Numbered from the stretch's first letter, positions 1-9,019 are shown. The stretch: DNA of 64,000 bases from Hoeflea marina (GCF_003182275.1 NZ_QGTR01000004.1:51716-115715); one strand, 5' to 3'. Notes: generated from the letters alone by a model not told the origin. A program made the numbers and translations.

Positions 1-908
1 TGCCCGCCACGCCCGGCGGCAGCCGCGCCGACGGCCTGCCTTTCGGCCCCTTCGATCCCGAACGCCATCGCACCTTCGAGGCCGGCCTGCGTGCCAGCGT
101 CGAGACCCAGACCGCGCTGCATCTGGGCTATGTCGAGCAACTCTACACATTCGGCGACCGTGGACGCCACCGGCGCGGCGCCGGCCCGGAGGGCGGCGGC
201 GCCCATCTGGTTTCGGTCGGCTATCTTGCGCTCACCCGCACCGACGCCGACAATCCCGAAGCGCTTGCCGCCACCGGCGCCCGCTGGCGCGACTGGTACG
301 ACCTGCTGCCGTGGGAGGACTGGCGCACCGGCCGGCCGGCCAGGCTTGACGCGATCATCCTGCCACGGCTGATCGACTGGGCAACCGCGCCGGGCGCCGA
401 TGCCGCAGGCCAGATGAAGCCGCCGCGGGCCGCCCGCATCCGCCTCGCCTTCGGGCTCAAGGATTTCCCCTGGGACGAGGAGCGCGTCGTCGACCGCTAC
501 GAACTCCTCTACGAGGCCGGCCTCGTCGAGGAGGCGGTGGCCGACAAGCGCACAGACGGCACCGGTCTCGCCTCGCCGCTCGGTCGCGCGCTGCGGTTCG
601 ACCACCGCCGCATCGTCGCCACCGCGGTCCAGAGGCTGAGGGCGAAAATCAAGTACAGACCGGTGATCTTCGAGCTGATGCCGCCGGAATTCACGCTGAC
701 CGACCTGCAGCAGACCGTCGAGGCCATCTCCGGCCGGCATCTTCACAAGCAGAATTTCCGCCGCCTGGTCGAGGGAGCCGAGCTGGTGGAAGCCACGGGC
801 GCGGCGACCACGGCCACCGGCGGCCGCCCCGCCGCGCTCTACCGTTTCCGCTCCAAGATCCTCGAGGAGCGGCCGGCGCCGGGCCTGAGGCTGGGCGGAC
901 GGGGCTAG
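1..908 (+). CDS. NUDIX/winged-helix NAD regulator (NrtR/NadQ-like), 5' partial
   Basis: The reading frame is open from the first base, so the N-terminus lies outside the window. About 300 residues are visible. The first part carries the NUDIX-related sensor region with the signature LGYVEQLYTFGDRGR, and the last ~110 residues form a winged-helix DNA-binding domain. This layout is that of NrtR-type regulators, whose NUDIX-derived domain binds ADP-ribose-type NAD intermediates; the alphaproteobacterial version is a known or predicted regulator of nadABC (NadQ). A nadABC operon with a perfect inverted repeat upstream lies 12-15 kb away on the other strand, so regulation of that operon is the natural inference. 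The family call is firm; the exact subgroup and ligand are inferred. Confidence 0.8.
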   Translation, partial: PATPGGSRADGLPFGPFDPERHRTFEAGLRASVETQTALHLGYVEQLYTFGDRGRHRRGAGPEGGGAHLVSVGYLALTRTDADNPEALAATGARWRDWYDLLPWEDWRTGRPARLDAIILPRLIDWATAPGADAAGQMKPPRAARIRLAFGLKDFPWDEERVVDRYELLYEAGLVEEAVADKRTDGTGLASPLGRALRFDHRRIVATAVQRLRAKIKYRPVIFELMPPEFTLTDLQQTVEAISGRHLHKQNFRRLVEGAELVEATGAATTATGGRPAALYRFRSKILEERPAPGLRLGGRG

Positions 909-1151
909 CGGCTGGAGCCGACAGGCCGATGGGCCCGAGCCACCAGGAGGCTTCGACGTGAACGCCGCAGGGCAATTCCGCGGCCCAGAAATCCGTGATT
1001 CCGTGATGTTGCCGTTCCCCGTCACACAGGCGCTTCGAAACCACCATCAGCTGCCGAGCGATCCCGGATGTCAGCAACGCCGTCCACTTGGTCTGTTGAA
1101 ATCGATCTCCACTTAAGGTATTGATATCGAACAAAACATTCGGGTTTTGCG

Positions 1152-2297
1152 ATGTTTCGCGAGACCAAACTTTCGGGATCGCCTTCGATGTATTCGTACA
1201 CTTTTCCCGAATCATTCATCGAGCCCGCACGGGCAGACGTCCACAAGATGATCTCGAATCATTTTGTCGCCCGCCATCAGCCTCCGCTCGATATTCGGCC
1301 CCTCGATCCCTTCAATCCGCGGATCAGCCTGGAGCGGGCTGCCGGCCTTCTGAGCCGGGCCCTGGCGTCCGGGGTGCCGGCTGACTGGTGGATTGGCGTC
1401 GGTACCGCGCTCGGACTGGCGCGGGAACGCGGCTTCATCGAGGGAGATACGGATATCGACATCCGCATCGGCCTTGCCTATGCCGGGAAGGATGCCGCCT
1501 TCGCCTATGCGCGGGAGATTGTCGACCGGTTCGAGGCGAACGGCTTTCGCCTCATCCGCGAAACCTTCTGGAACGGCCTGCTGATGCAGACCGCTTTCGC
1601 CGACGAGACGAATGACGGGGTCATCGTCGACATCTACTATTTCTATTCGGGAATTTACGAGGAGGTCTTCGTGAATTTCAACGAGCATGGATTTCGGCGC
1701 AAGCCGGAGCGTCTGGTCCGCAACAAGTCCCGGGTGACATGGCCCGGCCATCCGGAGATCGGCGTCTATGTTCCGTCACCCGTCGAGGACTACCTCGAAT
1801 GGCGGTTCGGGCCGGAGTGGCGGATCAAGAAGAAGAACTCGGAACTCGGACCTATCGACACGAAATGCATCGAAAAGCTGCCGCTTGCCACGGTGCTGAC
1901 CTACGGCACATTCGACCTGTTTCATTTCGGCCACAAGCGGCTGTTGAACAGAGCGCGCGCACTGGGTGACCAGTTGGTAGTCGGCGTGGTGTCCGACGCG
2001 CTGTGCCGGGTCAAGGGCAAATCCCCCTGGCAGAACGAGGATCGAAGAGCCGAAGCGGTGAGGAGGTTCCCCGGCGTCGACATGGTCTTCATTCAACGGA
2101 CCCTTGACCAGAAGGAGTTCGACATCGACCGCTACGGCGCAAGCTTCCTGGTGGTCGGCGACGACTGGGCCAATCATCCCCGCTTCGAGGCCGTGCGAAA
2201 CTATCATGGCGTGGAACTCGTCTACCTGCCGCGCACGCCGCTGATATCAACGGCGCTCAAGAAGATCTTCTTGCCCAAGCCGAGTGCCACCAGATGA
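1152..2297 (+). CDS. LicD-like / cytidylyltransferase fusion protein
   Basis: A 381-residue two-domain protein. Residues ~60-235 resemble the LicD/nucleotidyltransferase-like family that transfers phosphocholine or related groups to surface glycans: WWIGVGTALGLARERGF, an acidic DTDIDIRI motif, and a late YLEWRFGPEWRIK stretch. Residues ~248-375 are a glycerol-3-phosphate-cytidylyltransferase-like fold with GTFDLFHFGH at 252-261 (the HxGH nucleotide-binding motif) and a degenerate ISTT-type motif, LISTALK, near the end. The protein may both activate and transfer a phospho-alcohol head group. The start is uncertain: ATG 1152 lacks a strong ribosome site, and in-frame ATGs follow at 1188 and 1248. 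It overlaps the next gene by four bases (ATGA), implying translational coupling with the kinase-like protein. Confidence 0.72.
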   Translation: MFRETKLSGSPSMYSYTFPESFIEPARADVHKMISNHFVARHQPPLDIRPLDPFNPRISLERAAGLLSRALASGVPADWWIGVGTALGLARERGFIEGDTDIDIRIGLAYAGKDAAFAYAREIVDRFEANGFRLIRETFWNGLLMQTAFADETNDGVIVDIYYFYSGIYEEVFVNFNEHGFRRKPERLVRNKSRVTWPGHPEIGVYVPSPVEDYLEWRFGPEWRIKKKNSELGPIDTKCIEKLPLATVLTYGTFDLFHFGHKRLLNRARALGDQLVVGVVSDALCRVKGKSPWQNEDRRAEAVRRFPGVDMVFIQRTLDQKEFDIDRYGASFLVVGDDWANHPRFEAVRNYHGVELVYLPRTPLISTALKKIFLPKPSATR

Positions 2298-2983
2298 GAA
2301 ACGTGGCCGCCGACTATCCACCGCTGTTCGGCCGCTATCTCGCCACCATCGATCCCGATGTCGGCGTGGTGGTGGAGGTTGTGCGCCGTGAGGAAGCATC
2401 GACACCTGTTGCACACAGGAAGGTGGCATTCTGCGTCAGCGGAGCCATTGGCTACAGAGTGGTGGCCGACGAACACGCGCTGAGTTCGATCAGCATTGAC
2501 CTCGAACGCCGACTGGTGACGAAGCATGTCGCCGCCTACAGCGAATTCGGCATTCTCGAACGCGAGGTAGATTGGCTTCGCCGCCTGGCGGCAAGCGGCA
2601 TCGCACCACCCTTGCGGTCCGCGACCGCCGACCGGCTGTTTCTCGATTACGTCGGCGAACCCGTGCGCCGGGGCAACCTGCCCTCGGACTGGCCCGTGCA
2701 GGCGGAAGCCATTCTCGCGGCGCTGACCTCGCACGGTTGCGCTCACAACGACATCAAGTGCGACAACCTGACGGTCGCCGACGGAAAGATCCACCTTATC
2801 GATTACGGCTGGGCCACGCCGATCGGCCAAGCCATACCAGCCCACTGGCCGCATGGCATCGGCCGCCAGCACCGGCTCGGCGTCCATCGGTTTGACGATC
2901 GCGCGGCCATCTTCGCGGCGCTCGGGTCGGCGGAAAGGGGCGAGGTCGACCGCTCCGTGGTGATGGGGCACAACCCGACCTGA
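2294..2983 (+). CDS. Kinase-fold protein (APH/lipopolysaccharide kinase-like)
   Basis: A 229-residue protein with the catalytic core of the protein-kinase-like fold: HNDIKCDNL (catalytic Asp153, Asn158) followed by IDYGWAT with the metal-binding Asp170. The N-terminal lobe is short and no classic glycine-rich loop is obvious, as is common in small-molecule and LPS kinases (Kdo/heptose kinases, choline kinases, BUD32). It is translationally coupled to the upstream LicD/cytidylyltransferase fusion through an ATGA overlap, so its substrate is probably an alcohol or sugar on the same modification pathway, for example generating the phospho-alcohol that the cytidylyltransferase activates. The substrate cannot be read from the sequence. 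Confidence 0.6.
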   Translation: MRNVAADYPPLFGRYLATIDPDVGVVVEVVRREEASTPVAHRKVAFCVSGAIGYRVVADEHALSSISIDLERRLVTKHVAAYSEFGILEREVDWLRRLAASGIAPPLRSATADRLFLDYVGEPVRRGNLPSDWPVQAEAILAALTSHGCAHNDIKCDNLTVADGKIHLIDYGWATPIGQAIPAHWPHGIGRQHRLGVHRFDDRAAIFAALGSAERGEVDRSVVMGHNPT

Positions 2984-3061
2984 CCAGCCGGCTTGACCGG
3001 TCCGTCGCCGGACATCCGGATGCCGGAGCCATGCACCCGCCGGCCCCGCGACGGGGCCGAC

Positions 3062-3087
3062 GGCCACCGGGACGAACCCCGGTGGCC
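3062..3087. terminator. GC-rich hairpin between convergent genes
   Basis: A perfect 10-bp inverted repeat (GGCCACCGGG with its complement, six-base loop) lies between the convergent kinase-like gene and the cupin gene. There is no T-tract on either strand, so termination activity is inferred from position and stem stability. Confidence 0.4.
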
Positions 3088-3105
3088 TCCTGGCGGCCGG
3101 CGCTG

Positions 3106-3555
3106 TCAGGCGGCGAGCAAGGGGGGACCGGTGAATGTCAGATTGTGCCGAACGGCAGCCGCCTCGATGGGCTTCATGTCGTCGGGAATGGCGAACTGGC
3201 CGGCCGCCATCTCCGTGAAGAAGCCCTCAAATCCGCCCGGCGTCAGGATGACGAGGTGACGCGAAGGCTCGCTGCCGACGACCTGGAACGTGTGCTCCCT
3301 GCCGCGCGGGACAAAGACTGTTTCCCCCGGCCCCCTGGTGAACTCCTGGCCGTCCAGCCAGAACCGGCAATAACCGCTGAGCAGGATGAAGGCCTCGTCC
3401 TCGGCCTGGTGCACGTGCCGCGGCGGACCGCTGCCGACGGGCGCGACGCTGTCCAGGATCGCCATCGCGCCTCCGCTGGCGGCTGTCGAGAGAATGGTCT
3501 TGTAGCTCACTCCGAGCCATTTGATGTCGCCGGAGTCGATTGACGGACATTGCAT
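3106..3555 (-). CDS. Cupin-domain protein
   Basis: A 149-residue single cupin. The two conserved cupin blocks are visible: the first around PPRHVHQAEDEAFILLSG (His-x-His ... Glu metal ligands) and the second around PGETVFVPRGREHTFQVVG (Pro-rich turn and last His). Such proteins are cytosolic metal-binding beta-barrels acting as small dioxygenases, isomerases or ligand sensors; no specific reaction can be assigned. It is transcribed divergently from a LysR regulator across ~110 bp, so it is probably that regulator's target. No signal peptide is present. Confidence 0.75.
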   Translation of the reverse strand: MQCPSIDSGDIKWLGVSYKTILSTAASGGAMAILDSVAPVGSGPPRHVHQAEDEAFILLSGYCRFWLDGQEFTRGPGETVFVPRGREHTFQVVGSEPSRHLVILTPGGFEGFFTEMAAGQFAIPDDMKPIEAAAVRHNLTFTGPPLLAA

Positions 3556-3636
3556 GGGTTTCTCCTTCCTGACGTGACGACGCGAGACCGCGTTCGTTGA
3601 AGGGGGACATAAATCGTGGTACGGACTCCGGCAAAT

Positions 3637-3652
3637 CGTATGTTTTCATATG
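3637..3652. promoter_or_regulatory. Candidate LysR binding site
   Basis: An imperfect inverted repeat CGTATG-TTTT-CATATG (one mismatch) lies just upstream of the LysR gene in the divergent intergenic region. LysR regulators usually bind T-N11-A-type dyads there. Short and AT-rich, so weak evidence. Confidence 0.3.
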
Positions 3653-3665
3653 AGCTATCGCCCAG

Positions 3666-4625
3666 ATGAATTTTGCGACCTTCGATCTCAATCTCTTGCG
3701 GATTCTGGACGCGCTTCTGACGGAAGGTTCCACGGTCAAGGCGGGCGAGAAACTCGCCATGTCGCAATCGGCCGTGTCCGGTGCGCTTTCGCGTCTGCGC
3801 TTTGCACTCAACGATGAGCTTTTCGTGCGCCGCGGCAACCGGCTGGTCGCCACGGATTACGCCGCAGCCATGGCGGTGGAACTGAGGACTCACCTCAGGA
3901 GCGTCGAAGCCATGTTGTCTCCGCCGCGGGCCTTCCAGCCCGCGAAGGCGCAAGGCATCTACCGGATTGCAGGGAGTGATTTCTTTGCCGAGATCCTGAT
4001 GCCACAGCTTGCGAGGCGATTGCGGCAGGAGGCTCCCGGACTAAAGGTGCAACTCGTCGATCTTGTGCCCGCCAGCTACGTCACCAGCCTCGAGCAGTAC
4101 CGGGCAGACCTGGCCTTGATTCCCGACACCGAGGTGCCGGACTGGATCGAGAAGGCGCCGGCGTTCCATTCGAGCTTCGCGGTCATCGCACGAAAGGGCC
4201 ACCCCGCCATCGCCGCCGGCGGAATCCGGCCAGGCCAGGTCTTGCCGCTCGATATATTCTGCAGCTTGGGCCACGTGCTGTTCTCTCCGGAAGGAAACCT
4301 CGAGGCGATGGGGGACGCCGCCCTGGCGCGGGTCGGTCGAAAACGCGACGTCCTCATGACGCTGCCGGTGTTCTCGGGTGTGGCACGGGCAGTCAGCGAA
4401 AGTGATCTCGTGGCTCTTGTCCCCAGGCAACTGGGCGAAAACCTGGCTCGGGGCACGAGCCTCGACCTGTTCGTCCCTCCCACGCCCATCGAGCCGACGC
4501 TGATGATCGGAGCCTGGCATCGCAAGTCGGGCAGGAATCCGCTGCACATCTGGTTTCGGAGCCTCGTCATGGAACTGCTTCGTCCGCTCAATGAAAGCGA
4601 GGCCCCGCTCCCCGCCTGGTCGTGA
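3666..4625 (+). CDS. LysR-family transcriptional regulator
   Basis: A 319-residue protein. An N-terminal winged HTH (residues ~5-65) has the typical LysR opening FDLNLLRILDALLTEGSTVKAGEKL and the recognition-helix region SQSAVSGALSRLR. The remainder is a type 2 periplasmic-binding-like effector domain (~90-300) with a 'RADLALIP' block. NodD- and NahR-like members of the family share this FDLNLL opening. It is divergent from the cupin gene at 3106-3555, the classical LysR-target arrangement. The effector is unknown. Confidence 0.88.
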   Translation: MNFATFDLNLLRILDALLTEGSTVKAGEKLAMSQSAVSGALSRLRFALNDELFVRRGNRLVATDYAAAMAVELRTHLRSVEAMLSPPRAFQPAKAQGIYRIAGSDFFAEILMPQLARRLRQEAPGLKVQLVDLVPASYVTSLEQYRADLALIPDTEVPDWIEKAPAFHSSFAVIARKGHPAIAAGGIRPGQVLPLDIFCSLGHVLFSPEGNLEAMGDAALARVGRKRDVLMTLPVFSGVARAVSESDLVALVPRQLGENLARGTSLDLFVPPTPIEPTLMIGAWHRKSGRNPLHIWFRSLVMELLRPLNESEAPLPAWS

Positions 4626-4761
4626 CGCAGGCGCGAGGCCCAATGCCGCAGCCCCCGTCGCCAACGGCCACGAAGGAATTGACACCATACCAACTGGTCG
4701 GTATGTCTATCGGGTCCGGAGCGGAGGCCTCGGACAGGCCATCAGACGCGGAGGAAACCAC

Positions 4762-5205
4762 ATGCCCACCACGATCAGACTGCACCGGATGATCACCACC
4801 AGGCCTGAGAAGGTCTATCGCGCCTTTCTCGAGGCCGATGCCGTCGCCAACTGGCTGCCGCCCTACGGCTATCTGTGCACGGTCCACGAACTGGATGCGA
4901 AGGTCGGCGGCAGCCACAGGATGTCGTTCCGGAATTTCACCACCGGCGCGAGCCATTCCTTCGGCGGCGAATATGTCGAACTCGTGCCCGGCGAACGCCT
5001 GGTCTATACGGACCGGTTCGACGACCCGAACCTGCCCGGCGAGATGCTGGTCACCGTAACCCTGAAGGCGGTGTCCATGGGAACCGAAGTCAGCATCGTG
5101 CAGGAGGGCGTGCCGGACGTGATCCCGTCCGACGCCTGCTACCTCGGCTGGCAGGACTCGCTCAACAAACTTGCCAGGCTCGTCCAGCCCGAGATCAATC
5201 ACTAG
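4762..5205 (+). CDS. SRPBCC / AHSA1-like domain protein
   Basis: A 147-residue Bet v1-like (START/SRPBCC) protein. Start chosen at the ATG preceded by GAGGAAACC; the frame stays open upstream but that stretch is not conserved-looking. The N-terminus (MPTTIRLHRMITTRPEKVYR) is typical of the activator-of-Hsp90-ATPase-like (AHSA1/COG3832) group, with the central FGGEYVELVPGERLVYTDRF block. Members bind hydrophobic ligands, often next to ArsR regulators, but none is here. It is followed 22 bp later by a GST gene, probably in the same transcript. Function is unknown beyond the fold. Confidence 0.78.
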   Translation: MPTTIRLHRMITTRPEKVYRAFLEADAVANWLPPYGYLCTVHELDAKVGGSHRMSFRNFTTGASHSFGGEYVELVPGERLVYTDRFDDPNLPGEMLVTVTLKAVSMGTEVSIVQEGVPDVIPSDACYLGWQDSLNKLARLVQPEINH

Positions 5206-5227
5206 CACGCGCCCCGGGAGCCTCGTC

Positions 5228-5881
5228 ATGATCCCCGTCATCACAGCATTCGACCGCTCTCCCGACGGCGGCAAGGGACTGGCGCGCGACACCCGCGTCC
5301 GCTGGGCGCTGGAGGAAGCAGGACAGTCGTGCGACGTGCGCCCGGTCTCCTTCGCATCCTTGCGGCAGCCGGCGCATCTGGCCCTCAATCCCTTCGGTCA
5401 GATCCCCACCTACGAGGAGGACGATCTCGTGCTCTTCGAGACCGGCGCCATCGTGCTGCACATCGCCGAACGCCACAACGGGCTGCTGCCGGTCGACGCC
5501 GCCGCCCGGGCGCGTGCCATCGCCTGGATGTTCGCCGCCCTCAACACCGTCGAGCCGCCGATCCTCGAGCGCCAGACCGCCGTCCTGCTCGAATCCGACA
5601 AACCCTGGACGGCAGAACGGCTGCGCAGCATCGACCAGCGCATCGATGTCCGGCTCGGCCAGCTCTCTGCCCGGCTCGGCGACGACGAATGGCTCGACGG
5701 CGGCTTCAGCGCCGGCGACCTGATGATGGTGTCGGTGCTGCTCAGGCTCGGATCTTCGGGTCTGCTCGACAAGCATCCGGGGCTCGCCGCCTATCTCGCC
5801 CGCGGCGAGGCGCGCCCGGCCTATCGCCGCGCCTTCGAAGCCCAGCGGACGTTCAACACCCGGCCAGGGCCTTCAGAATGA
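5228..5881 (+). CDS. Glutathione S-transferase family protein
   Basis: A 217-residue two-domain protein. Residues ~1-85 form the thioredoxin-like glutathione-binding domain: an N-terminal FDRSPDGGKGLARDTRVRW, then LNPFGQIPTYEEDDLVLFET with the cis-Pro and Glu-Thr/Ser glutathione contacts. The rest is an all-helical domain ending with the usual Asp-rich N-capping region (GGFSAGDLMMVSVLLRL). The start at ATG 5228 gives the normal family length. The likely role is detoxification or a small reductive step; the neighbours (SRPBCC and VOC proteins) do not identify a substrate. Confidence 0.82.
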   Translation: MIPVITAFDRSPDGGKGLARDTRVRWALEEAGQSCDVRPVSFASLRQPAHLALNPFGQIPTYEEDDLVLFETGAIVLHIAERHNGLLPVDAAARARAIAWMFAALNTVEPPILERQTAVLLESDKPWTAERLRSIDQRIDVRLGQLSARLGDDEWLDGGFSAGDLMMVSVLLRLGSSGLLDKHPGLAAYLARGEARPAYRRAFEAQRTFNTRPGPSE

Positions 5882-5977
5882 TCCGCCGGTGCATCACTCA
5901 GCAACCGGTTTCACATCGCGCCCCTCCCGGGCGGTGCCCGTCCGGAAGGCCGGGTTTACAATTGAAAGGAGACTGAC

Positions 5978-6469
5978 ATGACAGACCTCGTGACCTGCAT
6001 ATGGTTCGACCACGGCGAAGCCGGCAAGGCGGCCCGGTTCTACGCCGAGACCTTCCCCGACAGCCATGTCGAGCGTACGAATGCCGCGCCGGGCGACTTT
6101 CCGGGGGGGACTGAAGGCGCCGAACTCACCGTCGAGTTCACCGTTCTGGGGCGCAAATTCGTCGGCCTCAATGGTGGCCCGATCTTCAAGCCGAATGAAT
6201 CGGTGAGCTTCATGGTCGTCACCGAGACCCAGGAAGAGACCGACCGCTACTGGAACGCCATCGTCGGCAATGGCGGCCAGGAAAGCGAGTGCGGCTGGTG
6301 CAAGGACCGCTGGGGCTTCTCCTGGCAGATCACGCCCCGCCGGCTGCTCGACCTGGTGACGAGCACCGACCACACCGAGGCCAGGCGCGCATTCGACGCG
6401 ATGATGACGATGCGCAGGATCGACATCGCCACCATCGAGGCAGCGGTGGCGAACCGTCCGCAACACTGA
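5978..6469 (+). CDS. PhnB-like VOC-fold protein (3-demethylubiquinone methyltransferase-type domain)
   Basis: A 163-residue glyoxalase/VOC-fold protein of the PhnB group (older annotations: 3-demethylubiquinone-9 3-methyltransferase domain). Diagnostic stretches are [20 protein letters not shown] at the N-terminus, [19 protein letters not shown] in the middle, and [16 protein letters not shown] near the C-terminus. A good ribosome site (AAGGAGACTGAC) precedes ATG 5978. Despite the domain name, these proteins are not methyltransferases; the reaction is unknown. Confidence 0.82.
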   Translation: MTDLVTCIWFDHGEAGKAARFYAETFPDSHVERTNAAPGDFPGGTEGAELTVEFTVLGRKFVGLNGGPIFKPNESVSFMVVTETQEETDRYWNAIVGNGGQESECGWCKDRWGFSWQITPRRLLDLVTSTDHTEARRAFDAMMTMRRIDIATIEAAVANRPQH

Positions 6470-6829
6470 GCACGCACCGCTTGGGGCGCGTCGGAGCCAC
6501 CGAACGCACCGGCGATCGGCAGCATACGGCAGAGATGCGCCCGAAACCGATGCCGGGTCTGCGCCCGGATCAGCGGCGAAGCCATGCGCCGACGAACGAC
6601 CTCCGGCGCATCGGCCGAATCGATCCGGGCGACGCGTCGTGGCGAGCGTGCACCGGCGGGCCAGCCGTGAATTCACCGGCGCCGGCACGCCTGCCGGCCG
6701 CTCAGACGTCGCATACGGATCCTCATCCGCCGCATGCGGGCCAGCCACGGCGTGCCGTGCCCTGCAACCTGTCCGGAAAGCAAGAGTATCGGCAAATACA
6801 AGCCGATCACTGACCGGGCGGGGGAACCA
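6470..6829. other. Intergenic region without a recognised gene
   Basis: About 360 bp of GC-rich DNA between the PhnB-like gene and the UspA gene. Open frames cross it on both strands but none shows protein-like composition, a ribosome site or a recognisable motif. It presumably contains the promoter of the uspA-BCCT pair. Confidence 0.5.
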
Positions 6830-7246
6830 ATGTTCAGCAACATCATGGTGCCCGTGGATCGCGCGCATGCCGACAAACTGTCGCTTGCGCCGGACACGGC
6901 GGCAAAACTGGCGAAACTCTATCGGGCGCCGGTCACCTATGTCGGCGTGAAGGCTGCGACGCCCGGTCCGGTTGCTCGCAATCCTGCCGAATACGATCGC
7001 AAGCTTGCCGCTTTTGTTGCCGCCCGGTCCGAGGCTGATGGCATCGAGGTCCACGGCAAGCCCTTCGTCAGCCACGCTCCGGCGGCCGATCTCGACGACG
7101 CTCTGATCAGGACTGTCAACGAGACCGGAAGCGATCTCGGGGTCATGGCGACGCATGATCCGAAGATCGCCGATGTCCTCTGGCCGTCGAACGGCGGCAA
7201 GGTTGCGAGCCACACGAACGCCTCCGTCTTTCTCATCCGCGGCTGA
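6830..7246 (+). CDS. Universal stress protein family protein
   Basis: A 138-residue UspA-fold protein. The start at ATG 6830 (MFSNIMVPVDRAHADK) follows GGGGGAACCA and gives the normal length. The C-terminal region ends in the expected beta-strand ASVFLIRG. The usual nucleotide-binding signature (GxxGx9G(S/T)) is degraded here: the segment reads THDPKIADVLWPSNGGKV, so ATP binding is doubtful. It lies 47 bp upstream of a BCCT transporter in the same direction. Usp proteins are often paired with transporters in alphaproteobacteria, for instance TeaD with the ectoine TRAP system, and may modulate uptake. Confidence 0.78.
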   Translation: MFSNIMVPVDRAHADKLSLAPDTAAKLAKLYRAPVTYVGVKAATPGPVARNPAEYDRKLAAFVAARSEADGIEVHGKPFVSHAPAADLDDALIRTVNETGSDLGVMATHDPKIADVLWPSNGGKVASHTNASVFLIRG

Positions 7247-7293
7247 CCGCGGCCCCGCGGCAAACGCGGCAACAGCACAATCGGGAGACCACC

Positions 7294-8916
7294 ATGAGCG
7301 ACACCAGCGGACCCGGAATACCGGCGCCGGAAGGACCTTCCAACCGTATCGACACCGGATACGAGGTCGGCCAGGACAACATCTCCATGTCCGTTGGCCC
7401 CTTCGGCCTCGACATTCACAATCCCGTCTTCGCGATTTCCGGCCTGACCATCATCGCCTTCGTCTTCGTCACCCTCGCCTTCCAGGAGAGCACCGGGGCG
7501 GCGTTCGGTGATCTGCGCGACTGGCTGACCGGGACCTTCGACTGGTTCTTCCTGACCGCTGCCAACATCTTCGTGCTGCTTTGCCTGTTCCTGATCATCT
7601 CGCCCTACGGCAGGGTCCGGATCGGCGGCCGCGAGGCCACGCCGGACTATTCCTACACCGGATGGTTCGCCATGCTGTTTGCCGCCGGCATGGGCATCGG
7701 GCTGATGTTCTACGGCGTGTCGGAGCCGATCTCGCATTTCTCCTCCTCCGTGGCCGAGAACGCCGGCACGGCCGAAAGCTGGGCGCCGCTCGGCGGCGCG
7801 GCGGGCGACGCGGCCGAAGCGCGCGATCTCGGCATGGCGGCGACGATCTTCCACTGGGGCCTGCATCCCTGGGCGATCTACGCCGTCGTCGCGCTGGCGC
7901 TGGCGCTGTTCTCCTACAACAAGGGGCTGCCGCTGACGATGCGCTCCGTGTTCTACCCGATTTTCGGTGAACGCGTGTGGGGCTGGACCGGCCATGTCAT
8001 CGACATCCTGGCGGTCTTCGCCACGCTGTTCGGACTGGCGACGTCGCTGGGCTTCGGCGCCGAGCAGGCCAATGCCGGCCTCAACCACATCTTCGGGATT
8101 CCGGTCAGCGACGTCTCAAAGGTGGTGCTGATCGTGGCCATCACCGGCGTTGCGCTGATGTCGGTCGTCGCCGGCCTCGACGCTGGCGTCAAGCGCCTCT
8201 CCGAGATCAACATGGTTCTCGCCGCCCTGCTGCTCGCCTTCGTGCTGGTGGTCGGTCCCACCATGGCGATCTTCACAGGCTTCTTCCACAACCTCTACGA
8301 ATATGCGCGCTATCTGCCTGAGCTGTCCAATCCGTTCGGGCGCACGGACGACAATTTCCGCCATGGCTGGACCGCGTTCTACTGGGCCTGGTGGATCTCA
8401 TGGTCGCCGTTTGTCGGCATGTTCATCGCCCGCGTCAGCCGCGGCCGCACGGTGCGCGAGTTTCTCACCTGCGTGCTGATCATCCCGTCGCTGGTCTCGG
8501 TTTTCTGGATGACCGTCTTCGGCGGCACGGCCATCGATCAGCTGGTCAATGACGGCTACCAGGTGGTCGCCGATGCGCCGCTGGAGCTGAAGCTGTTTGC
8601 CATGCTCGAGGCGCTGCCGCTGCAGCAGATCACCTCGTTCATCGCCATCGTGCTGGTGATCGTGTTCTTCGTTACCTCGTCGGACTCGGGTTCGCTGGTG
8701 ATCGACACCATCACCGCCGGCGGCAAGGTGGATGCGCCGGTGCCGCAGCGCGTCTTCTGGGCAAGCTTCGAGGGCCTCGTCGCCATCGCGCTGCTGCTCG
8801 GCGGCGGACTGGGCGCACTGCAGGCCATGGCCGTGTCGACGGGCTTCCCGTTCACGATCGTGCTGCTGCTGGCCTGCTTCGCCATCCTCAAGGGATTGCA
8901 CAGCGAACCGCGCTGA
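7294..8916 (+). CDS. BCCT-family betaine/choline/carnitine transporter
   Basis: A 540-residue polytopic membrane protein with about 12 TM segments. Family marks include the glycine-rich AAGMGIGLMFYGVSEPISHF and, in the middle, HGWTAFYWAWWISWSPFVGMFIARVSRGRTVREF, which holds the Trp-rich substrate box. It imports a quaternary ammonium compatible solute such as betaine or choline, driven by Na+ or H+. The C-terminus is short, lacking the long osmosensing tail of BetP/BetT. The ribosome site is GGGAGACCACC. An adjacent UspA gene suggests co-regulated osmotic or stress uptake. Confidence 0.93.
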   Translation: MSDTSGPGIPAPEGPSNRIDTGYEVGQDNISMSVGPFGLDIHNPVFAISGLTIIAFVFVTLAFQESTGAAFGDLRDWLTGTFDWFFLTAANIFVLLCLFLIISPYGRVRIGGREATPDYSYTGWFAMLFAAGMGIGLMFYGVSEPISHFSSSVAENAGTAESWAPLGGAAGDAAEARDLGMAATIFHWGLHPWAIYAVVALALALFSYNKGLPLTMRSVFYPIFGERVWGWTGHVIDILAVFATLFGLATSLGFGAEQANAGLNHIFGIPVSDVSKVVLIVAITGVALMSVVAGLDAGVKRLSEINMVLAALLLAFVLVVGPTMAIFTGFFHNLYEYARYLPELSNPFGRTDDNFRHGWTAFYWAWWISWSPFVGMFIARVSRGRTVREFLTCVLIIPSLVSVFWMTVFGGTAIDQLVNDGYQVVADAPLELKLFAMLEALPLQQITSFIAIVLVIVFFVTSSDSGSLVIDTITAGGKVDAPVPQRVFWASFEGLVAIALLLGGGLGALQAMAVSTGFPFTIVLLLACFAILKGLHSEPR

Positions 8917-8921
8917 GCGCT

Positions 8922-8947
8922 CCGGGCCGCCGGCGACGGCGGCCCGG
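8922..8947 (+). terminator. Hairpin terminator after the BCCT gene
   Basis: An 11-bp perfect stem (CCGGGCCGCCG) with a GCGA loop starts five bases after the stop codon. There is no T-run, so factor-independent activity is uncertain. Confidence 0.5.
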
Positions 8948-8973
8948 TCCGGCCAAAGCACTGAGTGAGTGTG

Positions 8974-9019
8974 GATGTCGTCATCCCGAAACCGCCGCCC
9001 GTCTTCGGGCGACATGCAT
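8974..9019 (-). repeat. Dispersed palindromic repeat, copy D (half element)
   Basis: Read on the minus strand this matches the first half of the repeats at 19257, 50513 and 56757: ATGCATGTCGCCCGAA, a short spacer, then GGTTTCGGGATGACGAC. The second module (AAGCACA...TGTGCTT) is missing. Confidence 0.65.

Noticed and set aside
5894..7213. Minus-strand frame of 439 codons
   Set aside because: Runs across three plus-strand genes with good motifs; composition is not protein-like.
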